DNA of 64,000 nucleotides from positions 345,913-409,912 of the forward strand of contig JAIXWX010000025.1 in NCBI GenBank assembly GCA_027491075.1, given 5' to 3'. This document shows positions 28,370 to 37,985 of the stretch, in pieces. Position numbers and translations under genes: made by a program. The first letter of the stretch is position 1. The number at the start of each line of letters is the position of its first letter. The notes beneath the pieces are model-generated. The model was not told where the DNA came from. It did no database searches and saw only the letters and a program-made list of their open reading frames with translations. Origin of the DNA: Flavobacteriales bacterium. Its GTDB lineage: Bacteria; Bacteroidota; Bacteroidia; Flavobacteriales_D; Sanyastnellaceae.

Positions 28370-28837
28370 ATGACGCGTCCACTAGCACTTTTCTTATGTT
28401 GCCTAGCTTGTTCTTGTGGTATTTCCGACCGCACCCCTGGTGAATTTGATTTGCAGCGATTGATAGGAAGATGGGAATCAACCGCCGCGGATACACATCA
28501 AATTGAAGAATGGAGCAGAGCAGAAGGAGAAAACTTGAGGGGGAAAGGATATGTCGTTGAATTAGGAGATACAGTTTTCATTGAGTTTCTTAGCATCGTA
28601 AAATTTGATAGTATTGCCGTTTATAAGGCTCAGATATCCGATCAAAACAATGGCGAGGTGATTGAATTCCGAAGAACAGCTCAAGGAGAGGATTTTATTG
28701 AGTTCTCGAACCCGGGTCATGATTTTCCTAAGAAAATCGTGTATCGCTTGCAAGGGGACACCGCGCTCCAAGCCTATATTGAAGGACCACGGGATGAAAG
28801 GACTGTTCGCGTTGTTTCTGACTTTATTAAGCGATAA
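28370..28837 (+). CDS. DUF6265-like lipoprotein
   Basis: A 155-residue lipoprotein: the signal peptide ends LACSC. The mature part has LQRLIGRWES, IEEWSRAEGENLRGKGY and FSNPGHDFPKKIVYRLQGD, patterns I associate with DUF6265, a lipocalin-like beta-barrel family of unknown function. It probably sits in the outer membrane. It lies 16 bp after the TauE/SafE gene with a weak -7-like TATTTTCG at 28355-28362. It overlaps the convergent response-regulator gene by 11 bp. Confidence 0.72.
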   Translation: MTRPLALFLCCLACSCGISDRTPGEFDLQRLIGRWESTAADTHQIEEWSRAEGENLRGKGYVVELGDTVFIEFLSIVKFDSIAVYKAQISDQNNGEVIEFRRTAQGEDFIEFSNPGHDFPKKIVYRLQGDTALQAYIEGPRDERTVRVVSDFIKR

Positions 28838-29231
28838 AATTCTCACCGTATTTACTTACCACCTCCGAGAGCAACAAAGGAGAAATAGGCTTATAAAAGT
28901 ATCCTTTAATCATGTCATAGCTCTTAGATTTTTCAAAATCGCCAGTATCGATGGAACTGGTCATCACATATACTTGGATTTTTCTTGATTCAGGAAAAAG
29001 TGCAAGAGCATCTAAGAACTGCCAACCGTCCATGATGGGCATATTCAAGTCAAGAAGAATCAATTTGGGGGTGTCATTTTCTTGTATTCTTCTTTTTACG
29101 AAGTCAAAGGCTTCTTCCCCATTATTGAAAGAGGTACAATGATCGATATCTTTATTGCGTTCAATGAGCTTACGCAGCAACATGCTTGTTATAGGATCAT
29201 CTTCAACGGTGATTATTTCAGGTATTTTCAT
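28827..29231 (-). CDS. Single-domain response regulator
   Basis: A 134-residue CheY-like receiver with no output domain. The acidic pocket is VEDD (D11, D12), the phosphoacceptor is D61 in LLDLNMPIMDGW, and the conserved Lys is K114 in YFYKPIS. Its start overlaps the end of the upstream histidine kinase gene by 14 bp, so the two are co-transcribed and probably form a phosphorelay. Lacking a DNA-binding domain, it must signal by protein-protein contact or pass phosphate to a separate phosphotransferase. Confidence 0.93.
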   Translation of the reverse strand: MKIPEIITVEDDPITSMLLRKLIERNKDIDHCTSFNNGEEAFDFVKRRIQENDTPKLILLDLNMPIMDGWQFLDALALFPESRKIQVYVMTSSIDTGDFEKSKSYDMIKGYFYKPISPLLLSEVVSKYGENFIA

Positions 29232-32200
29232 TTAAAAAGAATAGTTTAAAAGTAGTTCCAAGTCCTACAGTACTCTCTACTGCAATTTTTCCACTCATGG
29301 ATTCCATTTGGGTTTTTGTTATATACAATCCAAATCCTCGAGCATCTGAATTTCCATGGAATGTCTTGTACATTCCGAAGATCTTATTGCCATGTTTTTC
29401 TAGGTCAATTCCTCGCCCGTTATCCGAAAAGTTAAGTACGGTGTAATTTCTGTGGCGCTCTATTGTGAGTTGAATAGCCGGATTCCGGTCTGGGTGGCGA
29501 TAGCGAATTGCATTGGTGAATAAGTTTAATAGAATGCTCTCTAAGTACGTAGGTACGACATCCACAGAGATATTCTTTTCTACCTGAATTTCAATTAATG
29601 CATGATATTTATACAAGTCTGCATTGATCGTTTGTACGGTTTTTTCAACTTCTTCTTTGAGATTAACCTTGGATTTTTCTCCATGTCTATTTTCTTCAAT
29701 GGAAATAATTTGGTTAAGATTGAAAATAGTTTCATCGAGCTTGGTGGTACTTACTTTCAACATATCAATAAACGCTCGCATTTCATCTGGATCACTTGTG
29801 GTTCCTATGAAATCTGCCAGGGATACTAAGTTGGCAGAGTGGGAGCGAATATTGTGTGAGATAATGTGGGAGAAGTTTTTAAGCTTGAAGTTTTGATCAA
29901 CACTAATCTTTACTAAGTTCTCGGCTTTTTCTAAATTTTCTAGCTGTTCTGTGATATCGAACCCCACACATAGGATTTCTTTAACTTGATTATTTTCATC
30001 AAGTATACCTTTAAATTCCCACTTCGATCCCTTGATATTTTTTAAACCATCTATTTTTCTCAATATCACTGGATGAGATTTACCCGGTTCGCTGTAGCAT
30101 TTGAAAATAGTGGCCTTCACCTTTTCATGATCTTCTAGGACAATGGACTCCAGTCCATGCCTTCCTACAATATCTTGGTTTATTTTGAAAAAAAGTTTAT
30201 AGTAATCATTGCAATAAGTAATACACCCATTGTTATCTGTCTTCATAATAAAGACGGATTGATTATCTAATAACTCTTTGTATTGATTAGCGAGTAAACT
30301 ACTTGATTTTTCCGATCGAATGAGCGCTTGTTCTGTCTCTTTAATAATGGTCACATCTCTTGCTGCACCCAATAACACGGGTTCACCGTCTTTTTCTTTC
30401 AGAAGAGATGCAGATGTAGAGTGCCATCGCCAAGCACCATCGCTATTGCGTACTCGATAAATTAAGTTTTCTACACGGATATTCTGCGATATAACTTTAC
30501 CAATGCTCTCTAATACCAGATCGCGATCTTCTGGATGGATATAGTCAAAAACTCTTTGGCCCGGTACCTTCTGTGCACTCCACCCAATAATTTTTTCAAT
30601 ATTTGGGCTGGAATACTGAAAACAAAGATTTTTATCCACTATAAATATAATGTCAGCAAGATTCTCCAGTAGAAGCTTAAAGCGCTGTTCCGATCCATGC
30701 AGTTCTTGCTGCGTTTTCTTGAGCTCAGTAACGTCTTGCACTGTTCCAAATGCTTTTATACAAAGGCCTCCGACAAAATCTGCTTCTGTTTGTATACGCA
30801 TCCATCGCTCGCCTTGATCCTGGGTATGAATGATGAAATCGCCCGTCCATGGCTTTCCCGACAAAATAGTATTGTTCACTAGTTCTACTAGCAAGTCTCT
30901 GTTAGGACCTTCTTTATAAAGTAGAATAATCTGATCCAGTGTTGGCTCCGTTTTAATGGGGAAGCCATGAATGATCTTTGCTTGTTTTGTTAGTCTGAAA
31001 TTTCTGGTAGGAACATCCAATTGCCAGCCTCCGATGCGTGCAATCGAATTCATTTTATCTAACAAATCTCTCTGTTGTGAGAGCTCTATTTCATTTTTTT
31101 TCTGATTGGTTATATCTTGAAGGGTCCCATAAATACGAGCGCATTTGTTATGGATAAATTCTCCCGTCGCAGTCACGTGCACCCATTTCTTATTCCCTTT
31201 GAAAGTGATGATTTCAAAATTTTCTGCAAAAGGTCGACCAGTATTGATTAGTTCTGTGGTCAGGTTACTAATGTGCTCATCCATGTCAGGGGAGGAGTGG
31301 TCGAAATATTTTAAGTTATTTGATTGATAATCTAAAGATAAATCGCATATCGCCCGGAACATATCACTCAATACAATTTCTCCATTTTCGATATTTAATT
31401 CCCAATTGCCAATCTTTGCAATATGATTGGTATGCTTTAAGTGTTCTCTGATACGCTCTAATTCCGATAATTCAATGTCTTTTAAAATTCTCTCGGTGAT
31501 ATTGTGGGCACACCAATAGAGTAAATTATCTCTTACAGTGATCCTCCAAGATAAATAGACGATTTGACCATTCTTATGAATAAAGCGATTCTCAAAATTT
31601 TGTTCCCATGCATCGTAATGTATGCTTTGTAAAGCATCAAGGGATTTGCTAACATCACTTGGGTGCAGAAACTCAGCGAAATTTCTTCGTTGCATTTCTT
31701 CTGGCAAATAACCTAATTCCTCTTGCCACGCACGATTTAAGTGAACAAATTCACCCTCGAGATTGGTGATGCAAAGCAATTGTCTGGCAAGATTGAAAAA
31801 GTCCTCAAAAAGCTCTCTTTGCTTTTTGCTTTCAAGTTCGATGAGCTTTTCTTGGGTGCAATCCACATGCGCTCCAACTACCATCGATAACTCGCCCGAA
31901 TCATTGCGAATACCTAAGGATTTACATTTAAAGTACTTTAAATCGCCAGTTTTATGAAGGTAGCGAACCTCTACTTCGAATTGCGATTCTACAGTGCTTG
32001 TAATATGTTTTTCAAATAAGTCGAAAACGACTTGTAGATCTGGTTTAAAGATGGCATCCTTCCAGTCAAGACTTTCTTTGCTTTTTACTTCATCAATGCT
32101 ATATCCCAATACTTCCCAAAAACGAGGGGAGGTGTATTCTTGATTTCCGTGCTCGACATCGAGTATCCAGAATCCATCGAGACTATCGTTTTCAATGAAT

Positions 32201-32271
32201 TCCTGCACCCGGTTTTTCACACCAGGTGGGCCACTCATAACATTAATGGATGTCGGTTCTAAGACACGCAT
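29218..32271 (-). CDS. Six-PAS soluble sensor histidine kinase
   Basis: A 1017-residue kinase without membrane segments. I count six PAS/PAC units, at about 28-140, 152-262, 280-395, 405-520, 530-648 and 662-780, each ending in a PAC-like strand such as GAARDVT or GTLQDIT. The dimerisation helix follows, with H806 in SHIISHNIRSH, where common kinases have an HD/HELR-type box. The HATPase has the N box NLFTNAIRYR, G1 NFSDNGRGIDLEKHG and G2 GFGLYITK. It should be a cytoplasmic sensor of redox, light or small ligands. No cofactor-binding signature stands out. The response regulator overlaps it by 14 bp. Confidence 0.92.
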   Translation of the reverse strand: MRVLEPTSINVMSGPPGVKNRVQEFIENDSLDGFWILDVEHGNQEYTSPRFWEVLGYSIDEVKSKESLDWKDAIFKPDLQVVFDLFEKHITSTVESQFEVEVRYLHKTGDLKYFKCKSLGIRNDSGELSMVVGAHVDCTQEKLIELESKKQRELFEDFFNLARQLLCITNLEGEFVHLNRAWQEELGYLPEEMQRRNFAEFLHPSDVSKSLDALQSIHYDAWEQNFENRFIHKNGQIVYLSWRITVRDNLLYWCAHNITERILKDIELSELERIREHLKHTNHIAKIGNWELNIENGEIVLSDMFRAICDLSLDYQSNNLKYFDHSSPDMDEHISNLTTELINTGRPFAENFEIITFKGNKKWVHVTATGEFIHNKCARIYGTLQDITNQKKNEIELSQQRDLLDKMNSIARIGGWQLDVPTRNFRLTKQAKIIHGFPIKTEPTLDQIILLYKEGPNRDLLVELVNNTILSGKPWTGDFIIHTQDQGERWMRIQTEADFVGGLCIKAFGTVQDVTELKKTQQELHGSEQRFKLLLENLADIIFIVDKNLCFQYSSPNIEKIIGWSAQKVPGQRVFDYIHPEDRDLVLESIGKVISQNIRVENLIYRVRNSDGAWRWHSTSASLLKEKDGEPVLLGAARDVTIIKETEQALIRSEKSSSLLANQYKELLDNQSVFIMKTDNNGCITYCNDYYKLFFKINQDIVGRHGLESIVLEDHEKVKATIFKCYSEPGKSHPVILRKIDGLKNIKGSKWEFKGILDENNQVKEILCVGFDITEQLENLEKAENLVKISVDQNFKLKNFSHIISHNIRSHSANLVSLADFIGTTSDPDEMRAFIDMLKVSTTKLDETIFNLNQIISIEENRHGEKSKVNLKEEVEKTVQTINADLYKYHALIEIQVEKNISVDVVPTYLESILLNLFTNAIRYRHPDRNPAIQLTIERHRNYTVLNFSDNGRGIDLEKHGNKIFGMYKTFHGNSDARGFGLYITKTQMESMSGKIAVESTVGLGTTFKLFFLNENT

Positions 32272-32306
32272 AGTGGTATTTAAGTAAGAAGTAAGAGTTC
32301 CTTTAT

Positions 32307-32314
32307 CAAATATA
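32307..32314 (-). promoter_or_regulatory. -7 element (TATATTTG, minus strand) of the histidine kinase operon
   Basis: Exact TAnnTTTG on the minus strand, 35 nt upstream of the ATG at 32271. Confidence 0.5.
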
Positions 32315-32355
32315 GCGAAGTTGTGATGTTAAAAGGACATTATATCACGTTTTTT

Positions 32356-34080
32356 CTAGAACTGAAAGTAAATAAAGGGTTGAAGATCTGCAGAGATGAC
32401 TTGATAACAAAAGAAAATAACCCCAATGATGGCTACAATAATCGCCGGTAAAGGAAGCTTGGCAAAGAAGTTTCTATAAGAACTCTTCCAGGAGGAAGGA
32501 AGCCAATGTACTACCATACCAATAAGAACGGTCACAAAAACAGACTTGTACGCCCATAACACCATCGGGGCGACGCTCCAGTCCATTTTGAAAAAAATCT
32601 GTTCGAGCATTAAAGTAGCAGACCAAAACTCGTCGGTGATATTATGAGTTTCGGTCATTTCACTCCATCCATTGTTAGACCCAGATCGGAACCAAACACG
32701 AGTAAATGAAATGAACGAAAAGGTGAGAAATATGGCCCAGATTCGCCAATACCATTTGGACTTATTCTTCCAAGGACTAATAGGATTCCAGAGTTTATAA
32801 AAAACCAGTCCCAACCCGTTTAAGCCTCCCCAAATAATAAAGTTCCAACTCGCACCATGCCAAAAGCCACCTATGAGCATTGTCAGCATTAGATTTAAAT
32901 TTGTATTCAACCAATTCCCTAGTGATTTCAACCATTGAGACAATGCAACAAGCATCAATGTGACAACACCGCTTATTAGCAATACAAGCCAGGATTGAGC
33001 AAGAAGCGAAATGATGAATATGAACAAGACATATATAATGTAAGAGGCAATCGATCCAGATTTGTTACCGCCAAGAGGTATGTATAAGTAATCTCTCAAC
33101 CAATTGGACAGTGACATGTGCCAGCGTCTCCAAAAGTCGGCAACGCTTGTAGCTTTGTAGGGTGAGTCGAAGTTCTTGGTGAGGTAGAAACCCATGAGCA
33201 TTGCAATCCCTATGGCCATGTCTGTATAGCCTGAGAAGTCAGCATATACTTGTAAGCTGTAACCGTAGATAGCCATTAAGTTTTCAAATCCAGTATATGC
33301 ATCGGGTTTTAGAAAAACTCGATCAATAAAATTCACAGCAATGTAGTCGGATAGAAATATTTTTTTGACTAGCCCATTCAAAATCCAAAAAATGGCGAGA
33401 CCAAATTCTTCTCGGGAAAGAGCATATTCTTTATAAAGTTGAGGTATAAAGTCAGTACTTTTTACAATGGGACCTGCTACCAATTGAGGGAAAAAACTGA
33501 CGAAAAATGCGAAATCTGTAAAATGGGCAACAGGCTTTAAATGACCTCGATACACTTCTACCGTATAACTAATACTCTGAAACGTAAAGAATGAAATCCC
33601 TACAGGGAGAATGATCTTATCTACTGTGAAATGTGTTCCAAAAAAACCATTGCTCCAATGCGCGGCAACATTCATAACTTCATGTTGTGTTCCCATGAGT
33701 GCATTGTAGGAATCTGTGAAGAAGTAGGCATATTTAAAATAAAACAGAATGCCTAGATTCATTACAACGCTCGCAGTAAGCCAAATTTTTTTCCTAGAGA
33801 TAGAAACTGTTTGATAAATCAGCTTCCCCATGAAGTAATCCCAAAGCGCGGTAAAAAGCAGCAATAGAAAAAACAGATCCGTTGTTTTATAATAGAAAAA
33901 CATGGAAACGAGAAATAGAAATCCATGTCTAATGAGTCGCTTTTTGTAGATAAAACTATCCACTAAAAGGACGAGGCCGAAAAAAATCCAAAAAGTATAA
34001 CCAGTGAATATGAAAGGCTCTTTTGGGTCAAAGAGGAAGAAGTTCACACACCAGTTCCAAAACTGATCAGCCGTTATCAT
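32356..34080 (-). CDS. MBOAT family membrane O-acyltransferase (AlgI/DltB-like)
   Basis: A 574-residue polytopic membrane protein. The conserved MBOAT His is H408 in GGFWHGASWNF, and an upstream signature DFWRRWHMSLSNWLRDYLY carries H321. The ILPVGISFFTFQSISYTVEV segment matches AlgI-like transferases. Such proteins move acyl groups, usually acetyl, across the inner membrane to polysaccharides or wall polymers, working with an SGNH/AlgJ-like partner. No partner gene is adjacent; the nearest SGNH protein in the window is at 6698-8125. Its start overlaps the end of the S1-domain gene by 14 bp, so it is the second gene of an operon. Confidence 0.92.
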   Translation of the reverse strand: MITADQFWNWCVNFFLFDPKEPFIFTGYTFWIFFGLVLLVDSFIYKKRLIRHGFLFLVSMFFYYKTTDLFFLLLLFTALWDYFMGKLIYQTVSISRKKIWLTASVVMNLGILFYFKYAYFFTDSYNALMGTQHEVMNVAAHWSNGFFGTHFTVDKIILPVGISFFTFQSISYTVEVYRGHLKPVAHFTDFAFFVSFFPQLVAGPIVKSTDFIPQLYKEYALSREEFGLAIFWILNGLVKKIFLSDYIAVNFIDRVFLKPDAYTGFENLMAIYGYSLQVYADFSGYTDMAIGIAMLMGFYLTKNFDSPYKATSVADFWRRWHMSLSNWLRDYLYIPLGGNKSGSIASYIIYVLFIFIISLLAQSWLVLLISGVVTLMLVALSQWLKSLGNWLNTNLNLMLTMLIGGFWHGASWNFIIWGGLNGLGLVFYKLWNPISPWKNKSKWYWRIWAIFLTFSFISFTRVWFRSGSNNGWSEMTETHNITDEFWSATLMLEQIFFKMDWSVAPMVLWAYKSVFVTVLIGMVVHWLPSSWKSSYRNFFAKLPLPAIIVAIIGVIFFCYQVISADLQPFIYFQF

Positions 34081-34912
34081 CTTCTTTATTGAGTTTTACA
34101 CCGAATCGTGTAAGCGTCACTTTTTCTTCTTTATATAATGCTCCCACTGCTTTTTTGAATGTTTTCTTAGACATTCTCAAACGAATTTTGATTTCCTCCG
34201 GATCGGAATCATCATTGAGGCGCATGTAGCCATTATTCGCATTGAGAAAGTCCATGATCTTCTCTTTTGCATCGATGATGAGTTCTTCTCCTTCTTTAGA
34301 CATACTCACTTGTATATCTTTTCCTTCAATTTTTCGAATATATCCCTTTATGCGATCGCCTTCGCGAAGGTTTCGCAACATTTCTTGACGAAACATAATG
34401 CCCACCATGTTTCCTTTGATGATCACTCGCCTTCCAATCTCAATACGTTCACCAATGAGAAGATCTACTTCATCTCCGCGTTTTACATCAATTAAATCGT
34501 TTTTGATATATGTATTGATGCGAGGGGATGCAAAGAGTCTATTGTTTTTTTCATCTACCTGAAGCGTTACCACTACCAGTTTTCCTTTCGTAAGCTCTTC
34601 CTTCATCTCCCTGCGTGGTATCAACATATCTCTTTTGGTGCCGATATGGATAAATGCTCCTAGATCATTCACGTCTGCTACGCGAAATGCTCCTACTTCG
34701 CCCACTTGAATTTCTGGCATCTTCGTAGTCGCCTCTAATTCACGATTTTCATTGTAAAAGGTAAATACTTCTACTGGATCACCGATTTCTTTAGGATCTT
34801 TAAGGTCTCTCTTTGGTAGAGGAATATGATAGTTTTCGCTGCCAACTAAATATACTTTTTCCTCCTCTCCAATGATAGGAAGTGTTTGGCGGCATCCCGG
34901 GAAAATCTTCAT
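34067..34912 (-). CDS. S1 RNA-binding protein, CvfB-like
   Basis: A 281-residue protein with tandem OB/S1-like domains (VYLVGSENYHIPLPKRDL, GEVGAFRVADVNDLGAFIHI) and a C-terminal winged-helix region ending NANNGYMRLNDDSDPEEI, matching the CvfB family. CvfB proteins bind RNA and influence virulence-factor expression in Firmicutes; the role in Bacteroidota is unknown. The ATG at 34912 is chosen. An upstream in-frame ATG at 35026 adds 38 residues without domain homology and would overlap the divergent gene's promoter and start. The downstream MBOAT gene overlaps it by 14 bp. Confidence 0.82.
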   Translation of the reverse strand: MKIFPGCRQTLPIIGEEEKVYLVGSENYHIPLPKRDLKDPKEIGDPVEVFTFYNENRELEATTKMPEIQVGEVGAFRVADVNDLGAFIHIGTKRDMLIPRREMKEELTKGKLVVVTLQVDEKNNRLFASPRINTYIKNDLIDVKRGDEVDLLIGERIEIGRRVIIKGNMVGIMFRQEMLRNLREGDRIKGYIRKIEGKDIQVSMSKEGEELIIDAKEKIMDFLNANNGYMRLNDDSDPEEIKIRLRMSKKTFKKAVGALYKEEKVTLTRFGVKLNKEDDNG

Positions 34913-34998
34913 GTAGCTACTTTTGGCAAAGGTCACGTATTTAATTAGCCTTTCAAACCTAGCGAATTTAAAGCTTACAAACAAGGTTATTAAGAATG

Positions 34999-35006
34999 TA
35001 TATTTG
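34999..35006 (+). promoter_or_regulatory. -7 element (TATATTTG) of the type A T9SS protein
   Basis: Exact TAnnTTTG, 18 nt upstream of ATG 35025. This supports that ATG over an in-frame ATG at 34923 that lies upstream of the promoter. Confidence 0.55.
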
Positions 35007-35024
35007 TCAAACAACCTTTTAACC

Positions 35025-36878
35025 ATGCGCCAAATTCTCGTTTCACTCCTTCTCGCATCAACCTTTATCCATGGATGGACTCAGTGTGAGTCGAATCAAG
35101 TAGAAGTCTTCATGAACATCTACACGGATGCTTGGCCCTATGAAACTTACTGGCAGTTGGTTCCTGCGGGCAACGATTGCGGTGAAGGAGTAATTGCTGA
35201 AGGGGGAAACGTCAACGTAAATTGCGAAGGACTGGCAGCCGATGACGGCCCTTTGGGCTATCCCGCAAACACCATGGTAACTACTGATCCCATATGCCTC
35301 AATATTGGAGAAAGCTATGATCTGATTTTTTTAGATAGCTGGGGAGATGGAGGACTTGTTTTTGAGATTTATCAAAACGGTGCTCTTACTGTATTATTTA
35401 CGGGTTCGGGTTTTGGAAATAGTGTGAACTTTATTGCAGGAATTTCAAATACTCCCCTCTATGATCAACCGTGCGGAGCAGAGTTCATAACGTTGGACAG
35501 TGAGATCGTTTTGGATAATACGTATGCCTTGGCTGGTTTCGGAGAAATAGCCCCTGAAGGAGGTGGTTGCGGAAACTACGGCCTATGGTGCGAGGGAACG
35601 TCTACGAGAAGTGTGTGGGCATATTTCATCGCTGAAGAGGACCAAGGATATGAAATTACCACCTGTGGCTCATTGCAAGGATTTGATACGCAAATCGCAC
35701 TCTACAAATCAGAAAATTGCAATGGCTTTGAGAATTTTGAGTTGATTTCTGCCAACGATGATACTGGTATTCCATGCGCCACATCGGATATTTATTCTTC
35801 CCGATTGTTTGTTTCATGCCTCGAGCCTGGAGCTACCTATTATATTCAAGTGGATGGATACTACAATGCTTCTGGAGAAGTGGCGCTGGGACTCTATTCA
35901 TATGACGGAACTCCGGAACTTGTTGCTTCTGTTTCTGCAATAAATTGTCCCGTAAACAAAGGAGATACAGGAAACGGAGCCATTTATCCTTACATCATTG
36001 GAGAAGGCATTAATTTCTTTGCGCAATGGACGGGACCGAATGGATTTTCTTCTAATGAACCCAATCTTACTGGATTGAATGCGGGTGTATATGAAGTTGA
36101 AATCACTTCGGCCTGTGGCATACAGTACAATGACAGCTACGAAATCTTCGAGCCGATTTTCTGGAATGTGTTTTTGTCTTCTAACCCTCCTTCATGTGGG
36201 GCGAGTTTCGATGGTGAACTTTCTGTTGATGTATCTGGTGCGACTCCGCCTTATCAAATTAATTGGAACGGTCCGGGTGGTGCTGCTTATTCCGGTAATA
36301 CGATCAGCGGTCTGGATGATGGTGAGTACACAGGAATCATTCTAGATGCCAATGAGTGTCCTTATCCGCTGGGTTTTCAATTAAACGCAGTGAATGATTT
36401 TGAATTTGAAGTACAACAGGAATACGTGCTTTGTGATGATGGCAGCATTGAAATCGAACTCACTCCTCAATATAGCTACTTCTGGTTTGACGGGTCTGCA
36501 GGAAATGTTTATCTGGTAAATGGCGAAGATTGGAATATAGGAAACAATTCTATTCTTGTTACTGTAAGCAATGATCAGGGCTGCAATGATGTTGTTGCAA
36601 TTTCATTTGAGGTGGATGATTGCACTTTTGTCGATGAAGCAACCAGCAATGGATTGATGTGCTACCCAAACCCCAGCGAGGGCCAGATAACTATTCAGTT
36701 TCCTTCCGTTGGTCCATGGAGGCTAGAGGTATTTGACAATACCGGTAAGTTGGTGCGCACAGAACTCACCTCGGCCGAATCTACTTTTGTTTATTTGGAC
36801 CTGTTTTCGAGTGGTCAGTACTGGTTAAGAGCTTCTTTCGGTAATCAAGTTTATCAATCAGGCTTTATAGTAAAATAG
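35025..36878 (+). CDS. Secreted protein with type A T9SS sorting domain
   Basis: A 617-residue protein: signal peptide (about 1-19, ends GWTQ), a glycan/calcium-type beta domain (LNIGESYDLIFLDSWGDGG), a pre-peptidase-like region (YYIQVDGYYNASGEVALGLY), SprB-like repeats (PPYQINWNGPGG, GLDDGEYTGII), and a C-terminal type A domain (about 540-617; CYPNPSEGQITIQF, GKLVRTELTS, YWLRASFGNQVY). No catalytic motif is visible, so it is probably a surface or secreted structural or adhesive protein. It is divergent from the CvfB-like gene and overlaps the convergent threonine aldolase by 14 bp. Confidence 0.87.
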   Translation: MRQILVSLLLASTFIHGWTQCESNQVEVFMNIYTDAWPYETYWQLVPAGNDCGEGVIAEGGNVNVNCEGLAADDGPLGYPANTMVTTDPICLNIGESYDLIFLDSWGDGGLVFEIYQNGALTVLFTGSGFGNSVNFIAGISNTPLYDQPCGAEFITLDSEIVLDNTYALAGFGEIAPEGGGCGNYGLWCEGTSTRSVWAYFIAEEDQGYEITTCGSLQGFDTQIALYKSENCNGFENFELISANDDTGIPCATSDIYSSRLFVSCLEPGATYYIQVDGYYNASGEVALGLYSYDGTPELVASVSAINCPVNKGDTGNGAIYPYIIGEGINFFAQWTGPNGFSSNEPNLTGLNAGVYEVEITSACGIQYNDSYEIFEPIFWNVFLSSNPPSCGASFDGELSVDVSGATPPYQINWNGPGGAAYSGNTISGLDDGEYTGIILDANECPYPLGFQLNAVNDFEFEVQQEYVLCDDGSIEIELTPQYSYFWFDGSAGNVYLVNGEDWNIGNNSILVTVSNDQGCNDVVAISFEVDDCTFVDEATSNGLMCYPNPSEGQITIQFPSVGPWRLEVFDNTGKLVRTELTSAESTFVYLDLFSSGQYWLRASFGNQVYQSGFIVK

Positions 36879-37890
36879 TAGGCAAAACATCGAGAAGCCT
36901 TTGATGGTGTTGGTGTGTGTAATCCAAGTGGGTTACAAAGCGAATTTTATCCTCCCCAAAGGGAAAGCAGTGAATGTTCGATTCCTTGAGTTTGGCTACT
37001 GCTGTGCTTGAATGAATATCAGTGCTCAGTTGCCAAATAACGATATTGGTTTCAACGGGGACTACTGTCTTACACCAAGGCATTTTTTGAAGAAGAGTTT
37101 CAATTTCTTTTGCTCTAATATGGTCTTCCTGCAAGCGAGCTCTATTGTGCTCTAGTGCATAGAGCGCTCCAGCGGCAATAATCCCCGCCTGTCTCATGCC
37201 TCCTCCAAATACTTTTCTTTTTCTTTTCGCTTCTTGAATAAAAGCCTTTTTACCCAACAGCAAGCTCCCAACGGGAGCGCCAAGTCCTTTGCTCAAGCAA
37301 ATACTGATAGAGTCAAAATAAGAGGCATATTCTTTCGGGTCGTGATTTTTTGCAAGAATAGCATTGAATAATCTGGCTCCATCGCAGTGCAATGCGAGAT
37401 TTTTTTGCTTGCATAATGCATGGATTTCTTTAATGTCACTCAGCTCATAACATGTTCCCCCTCCTTTGTTTACCGTATCTTCTAAAGACACTAGCGTAGT
37501 TCTAGGTTTGTGAATGTCGTCTGGTTGAATAAGTTGTTGAACCATGGAGGCGGTGAGTTTTCCATTGTTCCCTTCTACCATACTTACAGAGCAACCTGAA
37601 TTAAGCGCTATACCGCCACCTTCATAAAGGTATATGTGCGAAAGACTGCTGCAGATCACATCATCCCCCGGACGCGTATGACACGCAATGGCAATCTGAT
37701 TTGTTTGAGTACCGCTGCTACAAAATAGGGCATCTTCCATCCCAAATAAACTGGCAGCAAACTCTTGTAATTGATGAATAGAGGGATCTTCATTCAGTAC
37801 ATCGTCTCCTACTGGAGCCTTGTACATTACCTCTCGCATGTTTTGTGAAGGCTTAGTAACGGTATCGCTTCTTAGGTCTATGGTCAGCAT
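36865..37890 (-). CDS. Threonine aldolase family PLP enzyme
   Basis: A 341-residue fold-type I PLP enzyme of the GntG/low-specificity L-threonine aldolase family. It opens IDLRSDTVTKPS and has CSSGTQTNQIAI, HCDGARLFNA and the PLP lysine K201 in CLSKGLGAPVGS. The reaction is cleavage of threonine or allo-threonine to glycine and acetaldehyde. It appears monocistronic. A -7 element lies 8 nt upstream of the ATG on the minus strand, predicting a very short leader. Confidence 0.93.
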   Translation of the reverse strand: MLTIDLRSDTVTKPSQNMREVMYKAPVGDDVLNEDPSIHQLQEFAASLFGMEDALFCSSGTQTNQIAIACHTRPGDDVICSSLSHIYLYEGGGIALNSGCSVSMVEGNNGKLTASMVQQLIQPDDIHKPRTTLVSLEDTVNKGGGTCYELSDIKEIHALCKQKNLALHCDGARLFNAILAKNHDPKEYASYFDSISICLSKGLGAPVGSLLLGKKAFIQEAKRKRKVFGGGMRQAGIIAAGALYALEHNRARLQEDHIRAKEIETLLQKMPWCKTVVPVETNIVIWQLSTDIHSSTAVAKLKESNIHCFPFGEDKIRFVTHLDYTHQHHQRLLDVLPTILL

Positions 37891-37898
37891 AACTGAAC

Positions 37899-37906
37899 CA
37901 AAAGTA
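37899..37906 (-). promoter_or_regulatory. -7 element (TACTTTTG, minus strand) of the threonine aldolase
   Basis: Exact TAnnTTTG ending 8 nt before the ATG at 37890. Only 37 bp separate it from the opposite-facing -7 element at 37944-37951. Confidence 0.5.
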
Positions 37907-37943
37907 ATGTATTTCGTTTTTTTTAAAGGGTATTATTTGATGC

Positions 37944-37951
37944 CTATTTTT
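37944..37951 (+). promoter_or_regulatory. -7 element (TATTTTTG) of the J-domain gene
   Basis: Exact TAnnTTTG. It overlaps the TTG codon at 37950, which argues that translation starts downstream, at the GTG at 37986. Confidence 0.5.
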
Positions 37952-37985
37952 GAAACTTCAAATCAACAGTGCATTGAATAGTTTG

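Noticed and set aside
34923..35024. Upstream ATG extension of the type A T9SS gene
   Set aside because: It precedes the -7 element at 34999-35006 and would place a non-signal stretch ahead of the signal peptide.
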